64,000 nt of DNA from Mycetocola zhadangensis (GCF_003668565.1 NZ_RCWJ01000001.1:806001-870000), one strand, 5' to 3'. Shown: positions 34,820 to 43,800, counted from the stretch's first letter. Made by a program: numbers and translations. Notes: generated by a model from the letters alone, not told the origin.

Positions 34820-36073
34820 GTGACCCAATCAGCATTCGCCATCTTGATGGTGATCGTCTTGGGCTGGGCAGTGATTTCGGATCGCCTCGCTCGCTGGAAC
34901 ATTACGGGTCCGGTCGTGTTCACCGTCTCGGGCTTCCTGCTGGCAAATCCGGAGTGGGGGCCCATCTCGGTCAACATCGAGACGCAATCCGTTCATCTTC
35001 TGGCGGAATTGACGCTCGCCATGGTTCTGTTTTCTGACGCGTCCAGGGTGAACGTGTCGGACTTGAGGCACGATATCAGCGTGCCCGTTCGTTTGCTGGC
35101 TATCGGTTTGCCCCTGACAGTGCTTCTGGGCACGTTAGCCGCTGCAGTGCTTTTCGTTGATCTGAGCTGGGCGCTTGCGGGTTTCGTCGGCGCTTCGCTG
35201 GCCGCAACCGACGCAGCACTCAGCGCGCAAACCATTGGTGATGAACGCATTCCGACGCGGGTTCGACGCGCACTCAACGTCGAGAGCGGGCTCAACGACG
35301 GCATCGTCACGCCAATAGTCGTTTTCGCTCTAGCGGTCGCGGCGACTCAGCTCAGCGTCAATGGCGGGCACGAAGCAGGAGCAGGGCCGCTCGTGGAACT
35401 GGGCATCGGGGTACTCGTCGGGCTTGCCATAGGGTGGGGTGGAGCGAGGCTCATCACGTTGGGATGGCAACGCAACTGGGTCTCCTTCGGTGGACGACGC
35501 GTCGCGGCACTGGCTGCCGCACTCGGCAGTTTCGCGCTCGCCCTGACTTTCGGGGGCAATGGGTTCATTGCGGCCTTTGTCGCGGGCATCGCGTTCGGTG
35601 CGTGTATGCGGCTTGATGACTCGGCACTCCGTGAAGTCGGGGAACTGCCCGAGCTGCTCGGTCAGGTGCTGGCGTTCGGGGTGTGGTTTCTTTTCGGCGC
35701 CTCACTGGTGCCGGCAGCTCTCGAGTTCATGTCGGTTTCGACGATCCTGTACGCCGTAACCAGCCTCACTGTCATTCGGATGGTGCCAGTGGCTCTCGCA
35801 TTGCCGAGAACAGGCTTGGACACCTCAACCGCGTTGTTCATGGGCTGGTTCGGGCCGCGCGGTCTCGCTTCGGTCGTATTCGCGCTGTTGGCAATCGAGG
35901 AGCTGGGCAACTCGGAACCAGTCGGTCGCGCTGTATCCGCTGTTGCGTGCACCGTACTCCTGAGCGTGGTGCTGCATGGAGTCTCGGCCGGTCCGCTCGG
36001 GCGTCGCTACGCACTCAGGCACAACAACAACAACCTTCGCAGCGATCGCCGTGCGATGGACGCGGGGGACTAG
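34820..36073 (+). CDS. Cation:proton antiporter (NhaP/CPA1 type)
   Basis: A 417-residue membrane protein with about 12 hydrophobic segments. SGLNDGIVTP (Asn-Asp, about 155-165) is the ion-binding pair of CPA1 exchangers, and GWFGPRGLASVVFALLA (about 350-367) is the conserved late motif. It exchanges Na+ or K+ for protons; specificity cannot be read. It has no C-terminal TrkA domain. The start is GTG 34820 with AAAGGA seven bases upstream. The DUF6325 and SHOCT genes follow on the same strand, which suggests a stress setting. Confidence 0.9.
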   Translation: MTQSAFAILMVIVLGWAVISDRLARWNITGPVVFTVSGFLLANPEWGPISVNIETQSVHLLAELTLAMVLFSDASRVNVSDLRHDISVPVRLLAIGLPLTVLLGTLAAAVLFVDLSWALAGFVGASLAATDAALSAQTIGDERIPTRVRRALNVESGLNDGIVTPIVVFALAVAATQLSVNGGHEAGAGPLVELGIGVLVGLAIGWGGARLITLGWQRNWVSFGGRRVAALAAALGSFALALTFGGNGFIAAFVAGIAFGACMRLDDSALREVGELPELLGQVLAFGVWFLFGASLVPAALEFMSVSTILYAVTSLTVIRMVPVALALPRTGLDTSTALFMGWFGPRGLASVVFALLAIEELGNSEPVGRAVSAVACTVLLSVVLHGVSAGPLGRRYALRHNNNNLRSDRRAMDAGD

Positions 36074-36286
36074 CCCAGGAAGCGGGTAGGTGTGGTCACA
36101 TCGCAACGTCTTGCCGTTGCAAGCCTGTGTCGGAGAGCCCACGACAGCGAGCCGCCGCCCTGCGAAGTGACACTGATTGTTTCATCCCCGAGGGATGATG
36201 ATCACCCTGCCTCACAGCACTAGCGTCAGTCCCAACATGACCGACCGATGTTTGCGTGTCAATATACGCGCCGAGAGGAATATCCG

Positions 36287-36754
36287 ATGAAAAGCGAAAC
36301 CAGCGAAGGCACGCAGCCCACTGCTGAGGAAGCCGAATTCAAGTATGGTCCCGTCGAGATCTTTCTGATCGGGTTCGATGGAGCACACCCCGGCCCGAAT
36401 GTCCTCGACGCGATCCTCGAGCTGGTGCAGTCAGGTAGCATTCGTCTGCTCGATTTGCTCTTCGTTTCTCGCTCCAGCGACGGGGACCTCACGGTCATGG
36501 AGCTTGAGGAGATCGAGGACAAATACGGCTTGGAAGGGCTCGAGGTCCTAGAGCTCGGACTCGCCGGAGAAGAAGACGTCGATGACCTCGCCGACGCGAT
36601 TCCGCCGGACACCTCTGCGGCGCTTCTGGTCATCGAACACCTCTGGGTCCGCGAGTTCGCTCAGACGCTCTACCGAGCTGGCGGCCGCGTCCTTCTCACG
36701 GAGCGAATTCCCGCTCCGGTCATCAACGAAGTTGTCACCGCCGCAACGGCGTGA
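36287..36754 (+). CDS. DUF6325 family protein
   Basis: A 155-residue soluble acidic protein. KYGPVEIFLIGFDG, then GSIRLLDLLFVSRSSDG and SAALLVIEHLWVREFAQTL, are the conserved blocks of DUF6325, a family of unknown function. ATG 36287 has GAGAGGA upstream. The SHOCT-domain gene starts 26 bases after its stop; the two families are commonly paired in actinobacteria, suggesting joint action. Confidence 0.85.
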   Translation: MKSETSEGTQPTAEEAEFKYGPVEIFLIGFDGAHPGPNVLDAILELVQSGSIRLLDLLFVSRSSDGDLTVMELEEIEDKYGLEGLEVLELGLAGEEDVDDLADAIPPDTSAALLVIEHLWVREFAQTLYRAGGRVLLTERIPAPVINEVVTAATA

Positions 36755-36780
36755 CCCCAACCAAGCCAAAGGAGAAAATT

Positions 36781-37131
36781 ATGCTGGGTCGACGTGCAGG
36801 ACGCGGGGGGCTGCTCCGTGCTGCAGCAACTACGGCAGTTGTGGCTGGCACCGCAACGGCGGTTTCCGGTGGGGTTCGCTCGCGCCAGGAAGCAAGCGCG
36901 CAACAAGCAGCGGAGGCGCAAGCGTATGAAGCGCAGCAACAGCAGGCCCAGATGCAGGCTGCCGCTCAACAGGCAGCTCAATATCAGCAGCAGCAGCAGC
37001 AGGCGGCCGCGGCGCCATCCTCGCCAGGGGGCGACCTGCAGTCGCAACTGCAAAGCCTCGCGACCATGCACGCGCAGGGAATCCTGTCTGACGCAGAGTT
37101 CACCGCAGCCAAAGCCAAACTGCTCGGTTAA
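36781..37131 (+). CDS. SHOCT domain protein with Gln-rich linker
   Basis: A 116-residue protein. Residues 10-30 are a hydrophobic, Ala-rich segment that may anchor it. A Gln/Ala-rich linker follows, including a run of six CAG codons (36985-37002), and the last about 30 residues (LQSLATMHAQGILSDAEFTAAKAKLL) are a SHOCT domain, usually an oligomerization module. ATG 36781 has AAAGGAG upstream. It is probably cotranscribed with DUF6325. Confidence 0.87.
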   Translation: MLGRRAGRGGLLRAAATTAVVAGTATAVSGGVRSRQEASAQQAAEAQAYEAQQQQAQMQAAAQQAAQYQQQQQQAAAAPSSPGGDLQSQLQSLATMHAQGILSDAEFTAAKAKLLG

Positions 37132-37599
37132 CTGTTCCGGGCGCGCGTTCACCCGCGTTGTTCACCTCGAAAGAGGGCGACGTTGCAAATCGCATTCTCC
37201 TCACTCAACCGACGGCGCGGGGGCTCGATACGGTTGATCTGCGGTAGCGCTGAGAACGGATGCCGGTTCCACAGTCACCGGGATGTCTTCTTTGGGCGGG
37301 TGCTCGCGTGGGCTCGGTATGGCGGGTTCGAGGGAGGAACTTCTCCTGCGGGGCGCTCGCAAGCGGGCGTCACAAACTGACCGCGGAAGCTCATACCGCT
37401 GGACGATAGCGCAGACGGGACTGCGAGGCTCGCACGTCTGCGCGCGGTTGACTTTGTTTGTTGTGTCTCGCTACATTTAGACACTGTCGCGACGGGGCGA
37501 TCCTCACGACCGCGGAGGCAGTCGCGTCCGGCGCGCAAACTCGTGACTGCGTTGCCGATAGTCGGCCACAGTCGCGCGCGATCGAGGGAGATAAAAGTT
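37132..37599. other. Noncoding gap before thuA-like gene
   Basis: About 470 bases without a supported gene. The right part holds the promoter at 37448-37477. The minus-strand open frame (37275-37616) has no ribosome site and no recognisable features. Confidence 0.45.
37448..37477 (+). promoter_or_regulatory. Sigma-70-type promoter for thuA-like operon
   Basis: TTGACT (37448-37453), an 18-base spacer and TACATT (37472-37477) form a near-consensus housekeeping promoter. It predicts a transcript start near 37484 and a leader of about 115 bases before ATG 37600. Confidence 0.6.
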
Positions 37600-38298
37600 A
37601 TGGCAACCAACCGCACCGCTCTCGTTGTGCGAGGAGGCTGGGACGGGCACCAACCCGTCGAGACAACCGACCTGTTTATCCCTCACCTCGAGTCGTCCGG
37701 GTACACGGTGAGAGTAGAAGACGGCCCGGCGATTTACGCTGAGGTGGACTACATGGCGACCGTCGACCTCATCGTTCAGTGCAACACGATGAGCACGATC
37801 GAGAGGAAGGAAGTCGCCGGTCTTCGGTCCGCCATCGAAGCTGGAACCGGCCTGGCGGGTTGGCACGGCGGTATCGCGGATTCGTACCGGAACAACTCGG
37901 ACTACCTCCACCTCATCGGTGGTCAATTCGCCTGCCATCCCGGAAAACACCCCGATGAGCTGGTGGGCGATGCCTCCGACAATTTCATCGACTACCGTGT
38001 GGAAATGACCGAGGCGGGCCGCACACATCCAATCACCGTGGGGATTCCCGACTTCGACCTGACCACCGAGCAGTATTGGGTGCTCACCGACGACTACATC
38101 GATGTGCTCGCAACAACAACGCTCCCGGCTCGCGAGTGGGACGCATGGTCTCGACCGGTCGTGTGTCCCGCGGTGTGGACACGGCAGTGGGGCGCCGGTC
38201 GCATCTTCGTGGCAACCCCGGGCCATTCGGTCGAGGTGCTTCAGAACGAGCACGTCCGAACCATCGTAGAGAGGGGCATGTTGTGGGCAAGCAGGTAG
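37600..38298 (+). CDS. ThuA-like domain protein
   Basis: A 232-residue protein with a glutamine-amidotransferase-like fold of the ThuA type: TALVVRGGWDGHQPVE at the start, LAGWHGGIADSYRNN (about 85-100), HPGKHPDE and HPITVGIPDF. ThuA proteins act in disaccharide (trehalose, sucrose) use, often with a Gfo/Idh dehydrogenase, as here. ATG 37600 has AGGGAG nine bases upstream. The next gene starts 16 bases before its end. Confidence 0.87.
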   Translation: MATNRTALVVRGGWDGHQPVETTDLFIPHLESSGYTVRVEDGPAIYAEVDYMATVDLIVQCNTMSTIERKEVAGLRSAIEAGTGLAGWHGGIADSYRNNSDYLHLIGGQFACHPGKHPDELVGDASDNFIDYRVEMTEAGRTHPITVGIPDFDLTTEQYWVLTDDYIDVLATTTLPAREWDAWSRPVVCPAVWTRQWGAGRIFVATPGHSVEVLQNEHVRTIVERGMLWASR

Positions 38299-39389
38299 CG
38301 CCGCTGAAAATAGGCATCGTCGGTTGCGGCCACATCATCGGTGCCTATCTCGAGACGTTTCCCAAGCTCCAGTCGGTGCGTCTCGTCGCGGTTGCAGATC
38401 TGGATCGCTCGCGCGCGGACGCTGTTGCGGCAGAGTATGACGGGGTGCGGTCGCTCAGCGTTGACGAACTGATGGCCGACAACGAAGTACAGCTCGTGCT
38501 CAACCTGACGATTCCTGCCGCACACGCCGAAATCGCGCGTCAAGCGATCTTGGCGGGCAAACAGGTGTACGGCGAGAAACCACTCGCCGCGGACACCGTA
38601 CAGGCGGCCACGATTCTCGCCGCCGCGGAGAAAGCCGGCCTCACCATAGGCTGCGCTCCTGACACCGTGCTCGGAACCGGCACCCAAACCGCGCGGCGAG
38701 CGATCGACGACGGCCTCATCGGCACCCCGATCTCCGCCACAGCGACGATGATGACTCCAGGGCACGAGAGATGGCATCCGAACCCAGACTTCTACTACCT
38801 GCCGGGTGGCGGGCCCCTCCTCGACATGGGGCCGTACTACGTCTCAGCGCTCATCACCCTTCTCGGTCCTGTGGCTTCCGTGATCGGGGCAGCCAGCCAC
38901 ACCCGCGACTCACGAACCATCGGGTCAGGCCCGAGGAAGGGGGAGTCCATCGCCGTTTCTACGGACACACATGTGACCGGCGTGCTCGTCCACGAGTCCG
39001 GGGCCCTGTCCACGCTCGTCATGAGCTTCGACGCGGTCGCCACCCAGGCTGCAAACATCGAAATCCACGGGGAGAGAGGTTCGCTGATCGTTCCCGACCC
39101 CAACCGGTTCGACGGCGACGTCAAACTGTGTGGGCTCGGCTCGACGGAGTGGGAAACCCTCCCGGTCTCCGCAGGCTATGTTGACGCGAGCCGCGGGGTC
39201 GGGCTTCACGATCTCGCGGTTACAGAAAAGGATGTCGAACCTCGCGCGAGCGCGCGGCTCGCGTTCCACGCATTGGACGTCATGGAGTCGGTGCTCTCGT
39301 CGGCTCGGTCAGGCCAGTCGATTTCGATCAGCAGCACGTGTGAACGCCCAACACCAGTGCCGCTGACGGAGCTGAGCGTGCGGGCGTAG
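38283..39389 (+). CDS. Gfo/Idh/MocA family oxidoreductase
   Basis: A 368-residue NAD(P)-dependent sugar or inositol dehydrogenase. The Rossmann N-terminus has IGIVGCGHIIGAYLE, then YGEKPLAAD (the EKP motif with conserved Lys, about 95), and the C-terminal GFO_IDH_MocA domain with GGGPLLDMGPYYV. The substrate is unknown. The start is GTG 38283 inside the ThuA gene, so the two are translationally linked. No sugar transporter or regulator is adjacent, which is unusual for such pairs. Confidence 0.88.
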   Translation: MGKQVAPLKIGIVGCGHIIGAYLETFPKLQSVRLVAVADLDRSRADAVAAEYDGVRSLSVDELMADNEVQLVLNLTIPAAHAEIARQAILAGKQVYGEKPLAADTVQAATILAAAEKAGLTIGCAPDTVLGTGTQTARRAIDDGLIGTPISATATMMTPGHERWHPNPDFYYLPGGGPLLDMGPYYVSALITLLGPVASVIGAASHTRDSRTIGSGPRKGESIAVSTDTHVTGVLVHESGALSTLVMSFDAVATQAANIEIHGERGSLIVPDPNRFDGDVKLCGLGSTEWETLPVSAGYVDASRGVGLHDLAVTEKDVEPRASARLAFHALDVMESVLSSARSGQSISISSTCERPTPVPLTELSVRA

Positions 39390-39519
39390 GTCGTTTCGCG
39401 CCCAATGCCGGAAAAGGCTGGCGGACTCATGCTCGCCAATCTATGGTGGGTGCACGAGGGGGCACGTGCGACACCCCTGTAGTGGCGAGCACCGTCGCAC
39501 CGCAACAAAGGGGTTAGCG

Positions 39520-39921
39520 ATGAGTTATGCGACGACGATGCTTCGAGCCCATCCACGGCCGCTTCCGCACATCGATCGGGCAGCACTGGCCGAGTGCATC
39601 GAGGCCTGCATTGAAGGGGCGCAAACAGCGACGGCCTGTGCGGAAGCCTGCCTGTCAGAACCGGACCTGCCCGACCTCGCCGACTGCATTCGAGCGACGC
39701 TTGACTGTGCGGACGTTGCTGGAACGACAGCAAAAGTGTTGTCTCGCCACCCGACGTATGACGCAAACCTGCGGCGCGCACTATTGGCGGCCTGCCGAGC
39801 CGCCAGCGCGCTCAGCGCCGAAGAATGCGAGCGGCACGCCGAGCGGCACAGCCATTGCCGGGTCTGCGCCGACGCGTGTCGACGTTGTGAAGCGGCGTGC
39901 CAGCGGTTGCTCGACGTTTAG
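39520..39921 (+). CDS. Cys-rich four-helix-bundle copper-binding-type protein
   Basis: A 133-residue protein with 13 Cys, arranged as CxxxC pairs on predicted helices (ECIEAC, ACAEAC, DCIRATLDC, CRVCADACRRC). This matches the DUF326/Csp family, whose members store Cu(I) inside a four-helix bundle. It has no signal peptide, so it would be the cytosolic kind. ATG 39520 has AAAGGGG upstream. It converges on ligD with three bases between stops. Confidence 0.85.
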   Translation: MSYATTMLRAHPRPLPHIDRAALAECIEACIEGAQTATACAEACLSEPDLPDLADCIRATLDCADVAGTTAKVLSRHPTYDANLRRALLAACRAASALSAEECERHAERHSHCRVCADACRRCEAACQRLLDV

Positions 39922-39924
39922 CCG

Positions 39925-42444
39925 CTACTCGATGCGTACGTCACGGGCGGTTTTGTCCGGGCGCCAGCCGCGCCACGAGGAGTGCCGAAGCGCCCCGCTG
40001 GATGTCCACTGCAGAAATGTCACTTCGCCGACGAGTTCGGGGCGGATCCACTTTGCGTGCGAGATTTCGTCGCTTGGGGCGTCGTGCACCGGGGGAGATT
40101 CGACCGCCATCTGCGTGAACTTCTTGACCCATGACCGCCTGTCCTTATCCGTGAAGCCGGTACCGACGCGACCCGCGTAACGAATGCCTTGCTCATCGGG
40201 GATGCCGAGGACGAGCGAGCCCACAGCGTTCGTCGCGCTCCCCGCACCCGGCCGCCAGCCCACAATCACCACCTCCTGCATCATTTCGTGCTTGACCTTG
40301 ATCCAGGAGCGTGACCGTTTCCCAGGCAGATAGGGACTGTCTCGTTCCTTCGCCACAACCCCCTCGAGCCCCAGTTGCGAACTCGATTCTCGAGCGGCTT
40401 CAAAATCCCCATCGAACTCTGGCGGGACCCGGACAGGTCCGGTCGGAGTCACCACCTGCGTGAGCGCCGCTCGCCGAACGTCATAGTCGTCGCCGGTGAT
40501 GTCGTGTCCCTCGAGCTCAAGCAGATCGAAGAGCATGAGTTCGATGCTCGCCGAGCGCGCCGCCGATTCGTCCTCGCTGAGACCGGCGCGCGACTGGAGG
40601 AGGTGAAAACTCGGCCGGCCCTTCTTATCGAGAGCCACGACTTCGCCGTCGAGGACGGCAGATTGTGCGCCGACGGCATCTCGAAGCGGCTGCGCGAGTT
40701 CAGGGAACGTGTCGGTGAGGTCGTTGCCGTTGCGACTGAACAGACGGACGTCACCATCCTCGATGTAAACGACCGCCCGGTAACCGTCCCATTTCATCTC
40801 GAACGCCCAGTCGTGTTCTCCATCGAGATCCTTCGCTCCACCGGCCGCAGCGAGCATTGGCTCGATGACGGTCCGGTTGAGTGGTGTCGTCGGGGCGGTG
40901 ATGGACGACCGTTTTGTGCTCTTTCTCCGCGGCTCCTGGGCTGTTACCGCGTCCGGAGATTTCGGGGGAGACGGATGCTGTGAGCCGGTCTTCCTGGCCG
41001 TGCCGTCCATGAGGTGGATGAGCCAGTTGTTTTCCGCCCCCGGGCGCCGCGTGTGGATGAGAGCGTATTTTCGCGGCACCCCGCCGAGCCCGCCGTCTGG
41101 TCTCCCCGTGAGGGTCGCGATAACTTCTTTGCCCTCGCGCCATTTCTCCAGCTCGAACGAACCTGAGTCCCAGATACTGACCTCTCCCGCACCGTACTCA
41201 CCCTTCGGGATCCGTCCCTCAAAGGTTCCATACTCCAGCGGGTGGTCCTCGGTCTGCACGGCAAGGTGGTTCTCCGCACCGTCAAGCGGTGGCCCTTTGG
41301 GCACGGCCCAGGAGACCAGAACGCCCTCGTGTTCCAACCGAAAGTCGTAGTGCAGCCTTCGGGCATGGTGTTCCTGAATCACGAACGAGTTTCCGCTCGT
41401 GAGGGTTGCCGCCTCATCAGGCACTGGCTCGGGTGTCTTCGTTCCATCACGCATGCTGCGGTACTTCGCGAGGCGGTCCTGGGCAGCGGCTGTGCTTTCG
41501 AACCGCGCCATATGCTCCGGTGTTGGTTCGAGTCCCGCCGTCCGAGCGGGGGCCAGGGGGGCGAGCAGGTCGCCTGAACGGGCCACCCGATCAAGCACCT
41601 CCTCGAAATCGAGTTGCGCGAGGGACGGAGACTCGAGCTCCTCCCAGGTGCGCGGCGCGGCAACGGTTGGGGCAAACCGACCGCGAAGGGAGTAAGGCGC
41701 AATAGTGGTTTTCGCCCTGTTGTTCTGGCTCCAGTCGATCAGCACCTTGCCCACCCGAAGCGTCTTCTTCATGTCGCTCACGATGAGGTCTGGGTGGTCG
41801 GACTCGAGCGCCCGCGCGAGTTCGTGGGCAACGTCAGACACCTGGTCGCTGGTGAGCGAGCCGTCGAGCGCCGAGTAAAGGTGGATGCCTTTGCTTCCGC
41901 TGGTCACAGGCAAAGGGTTCAGGCCCATGCCGGTGAGGATGTCCCGCGCCAGGAGGGCAACGTGCGCGCAGTCGGGCAGGCTGAGCCCTTCGCCTGGGTC
42001 AAGGTCGAGCACGAGCCGGTCTGGATTGCGCGCGCCACCCGTGCGCTCGAACTGCCACTGCGGAACGTGTATCTCGAGTGCGGCAATCTGGGCCAGCCAG
42101 GTCAGTGTCGCTCGATCGTTGACGAGCGGATAGTCGTTGTTTCGGCTGCTGTGCTCGATCGATCGGCGCGCGACCCACTCGGGCGTTGATGCCGGGTCGA
42201 GATTCTTTTGATAAAAAACCTCACCCGGCTCGGCGGGTGTGCCCACGCCGTGCACCCACCGTTTACGGGTGGCCGGGCGCTGCGCGGTGTAGGGAATCAT
42301 CACGTCAGCGATCTCGGCGTAATAACGGAGCACATCGGCCTTGGTGGTTCCGGTCTCCGGGTACAGGATTTTGTCCAGATTCGTCAGGGTCACGCGCCGC
42401 CCGTCAACGCTCACGACCTGCCGTGAGCCGGTTTGCGCCGCCAT
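39925..42444 (-). CDS. ligD: ATP-dependent DNA ligase LigD (POL-PE-LIG)
   Basis: An 839-residue end-joining enzyme. The polymerase/primase domain is N-terminal (about 10-290, with LDLDPGEG and SGSKGIHLY). A 3'-phosphoesterase domain follows (about 350-480, FVIQEHHARRLHYDFRLEHE and PKGEYGAGEV). The ligase domain is C-terminal, with nucleophile Lys551 in EMKWDGYRA and DGEVVAL downstream. This order is that of mycobacterial LigD, the reverse of Pseudomonas. The partner Ku is not in the window. ATG 42444 has GGGGAGG upstream. It is the last gene of a padR-DUF488-ligD operon. Confidence 0.96.
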   Translation of the reverse strand: MAAQTGSRQVVSVDGRRVTLTNLDKILYPETGTTKADVLRYYAEIADVMIPYTAQRPATRKRWVHGVGTPAEPGEVFYQKNLDPASTPEWVARRSIEHSSRNNDYPLVNDRATLTWLAQIAALEIHVPQWQFERTGGARNPDRLVLDLDPGEGLSLPDCAHVALLARDILTGMGLNPLPVTSGSKGIHLYSALDGSLTSDQVSDVAHELARALESDHPDLIVSDMKKTLRVGKVLIDWSQNNRAKTTIAPYSLRGRFAPTVAAPRTWEELESPSLAQLDFEEVLDRVARSGDLLAPLAPARTAGLEPTPEHMARFESTAAAQDRLAKYRSMRDGTKTPEPVPDEAATLTSGNSFVIQEHHARRLHYDFRLEHEGVLVSWAVPKGPPLDGAENHLAVQTEDHPLEYGTFEGRIPKGEYGAGEVSIWDSGSFELEKWREGKEVIATLTGRPDGGLGGVPRKYALIHTRRPGAENNWLIHLMDGTARKTGSQHPSPPKSPDAVTAQEPRRKSTKRSSITAPTTPLNRTVIEPMLAAAGGAKDLDGEHDWAFEMKWDGYRAVVYIEDGDVRLFSRNGNDLTDTFPELAQPLRDAVGAQSAVLDGEVVALDKKGRPSFHLLQSRAGLSEDESAARSASIELMLFDLLELEGHDITGDDYDVRRAALTQVVTPTGPVRVPPEFDGDFEAARESSSQLGLEGVVAKERDSPYLPGKRSRSWIKVKHEMMQEVVIVGWRPGAGSATNAVGSLVLGIPDEQGIRYAGRVGTGFTDKDRRSWVKKFTQMAVESPPVHDAPSDEISHAKWIRPELVGEVTFLQWTSSGALRHSSWRGWRPDKTARDVRIE

Positions 42445-42447
42445 CGC

Positions 42448-42978
42448 TCAGGCCTCCCCGTCGACGGGCGGGTATGTGATGGTGAGCCCGTCGACCCTGG
42501 CGAAGCCCGTCAGAACGTGCGGCCGAATACTTGTGGCGCTCAGAACATCGTCGACCGCGAAGTCGCGAATGAGCAGCGCGTCACCGATCAGAGATCGATG
42601 GCAGCGCCACGGCACGGCCTCGGCGCACATGACAGCGACGGTCTTTCCGCTGCCCAGTGCGATCAGCTCCTCGAGCCCATTCGCGAATGCTTCGGTTTGC
42701 ATATAGTCGGCATAACCACGAAACGACGCATTGTTCCACCCGGCGTTGAGGGAGTCCTTCGATGGACGCCTCAACCCGCCAAGCGCAGGAAGATGTCGGT
42801 ACTCGATGACGCGATCCCCGAGGCTCGCGCTCAGCGCCTCGTCAGAGAACTGTCGGTTGTGTCGTGACTTCGGAACCGTCCGCACATCCGCGACGGAGGT
42901 GATGCCGTATCCGGCCAGCAGGGTCACGAACTGCTCGATCGCTTGCGTCGAGTGGCCGACGGTGAAAACATGTCCCAT
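42448..42978 (-). CDS. DUF488 domain protein
   Basis: A 176-residue protein with the DUF488 blocks FTVGHSTQAIEQFVTLLAGYGI, ADVRTVPKSRHNRQF and VAVMCAEAVPWRCHRSLI (conserved Cys residues). The function is unknown. I chose ATG 42978 because TACCCT lies seven bases upstream, as at other leaderless starts here; a GTG ten codons earlier is the alternative. It ends three bases before ligD, suggesting a DNA-related role by association only. Confidence 0.88.
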   Translation of the reverse strand: MGHVFTVGHSTQAIEQFVTLLAGYGITSVADVRTVPKSRHNRQFSDEALSASLGDRVIEYRHLPALGGLRRPSKDSLNAGWNNASFRGYADYMQTEAFANGLEELIALGSGKTVAVMCAEAVPWRCHRSLIGDALLIRDFAVDDVLSATSIRPHVLTGFARVDGLTITYPPVDGEA

Positions 42979-43011
42979 GCTTCGCAGGGTATCGACGGCG
43001 TTCGGCACGGT

Positions 43012-43590
43012 TCAAGGCCTCGACAATGTCCCGGGTCGCCTGCCACGTTGTGGACGGATGCTGCGAAGCGGCACCGCAGGATCCCCAACGTCGGTCAGTC
43101 GAGCTTCGGTCTCGCGAAGCCAGGTCAGGGCCGCTTGGGCAACGTGGTTCTCTGCTGCGACTGCCAAAGCGCCCTGCACGGAACTCGACGTATCGTGCGG
43201 ATCGCTGGCGACAGCATCCGTTATCGCCGTCCATGACCGGATCTGTCCGTTCACGATTGCGCGCCACGGAGCCCCAGGGATGCTGGAGGCGACGAGCACC
43301 TGGTCGGCCATGTCGAACCAGTCCCGAACGTCAGGCGGGGTGGGGGAGCCGAACCAGTCCTCCGCAGCCTGGCGCCCGGCCGACGTCAGGGCGTAGAGAG
43401 GAAGATTGTCGTCCGTCGCATCGTCTGACCTGATGAGCCCGGCCTTCGACAGCCGGTCAAGCGTCGAGTAGATCTGCCCGACGTTGAGCCCGGCGCGGTG
43501 CGGAGCGCGAGTGATGAGTTCGTCGCGCAACTGCAGCCCGTAGGCAGAACCGAGTGTGAGGATCGCCAGAATCGCGTCTTTCACGGCCAT
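43012..43590 (-). CDS. PadR family transcriptional regulator
   Basis: A 192-residue regulator. The winged helix-turn-helix is at the N-terminus (AVKDAILAILTLGSAYGLQLRDEL split about residues 2-26; IYSTLDRLSKAGLI about 46-60). The C-terminal half is helical, as in PadR-s2 members. ATG 43590 has GAGGAG five bases upstream, which trims a longer frame. It is first in the run padR-DUF488-ligD, but whether it regulates ligD is inference. Confidence 0.9.
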   Translation of the reverse strand: MAVKDAILAILTLGSAYGLQLRDELITRAPHRAGLNVGQIYSTLDRLSKAGLIRSDDATDDNLPLYALTSAGRQAAEDWFGSPTPPDVRDWFDMADQVLVASSIPGAPWRAIVNGQIRSWTAITDAVASDPHDTSSSVQGALAVAAENHVAQAALTWLRETEARLTDVGDPAVPLRSIRPQRGRRPGTLSRP

Positions 43591-43659
43591 GGGGCTCCTC
43601 GGGTCTCTCGCCAATCTCTACCCAGTATAGAGTTTTATGAAGACACGCCGGGTCGACAT

Positions 43660-43699
43660 AATCACATCGTTGTGATTCCTGTGCTATCTGGGGCATAAT
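43660..43699 (+). promoter_or_regulatory. Promoter with 7-4-7 palindrome before DUF3145 gene
   Basis: TTGTGA (43670-43675), 18 bases and CATAAT (43694-43699) make a plausible promoter. The inverted repeat AATCACA - TCGT - TGTGATT (43660-43677) overlaps its -35 box, so a repressor could act there. The gap to the divergent padR gene is 210 bases. Confidence 0.45.
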
Positions 43700-43800
43700 G
43701 ACGGAGACGCCTTCGCGCCACAACTGAATAACGGATGCTGCTGCTTGCTTTTTTTCACCGGTCGTTGGGGAAGACGTACCACGGGAAAAAGGAGGAAAAC

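Noticed and set aside
29741-43590. Genomic island inserted at tRNA-Met
   Set aside because: Accessory genes do follow the tRNA, but I saw no integrase and no repeat of the tRNA 3' end within the window.
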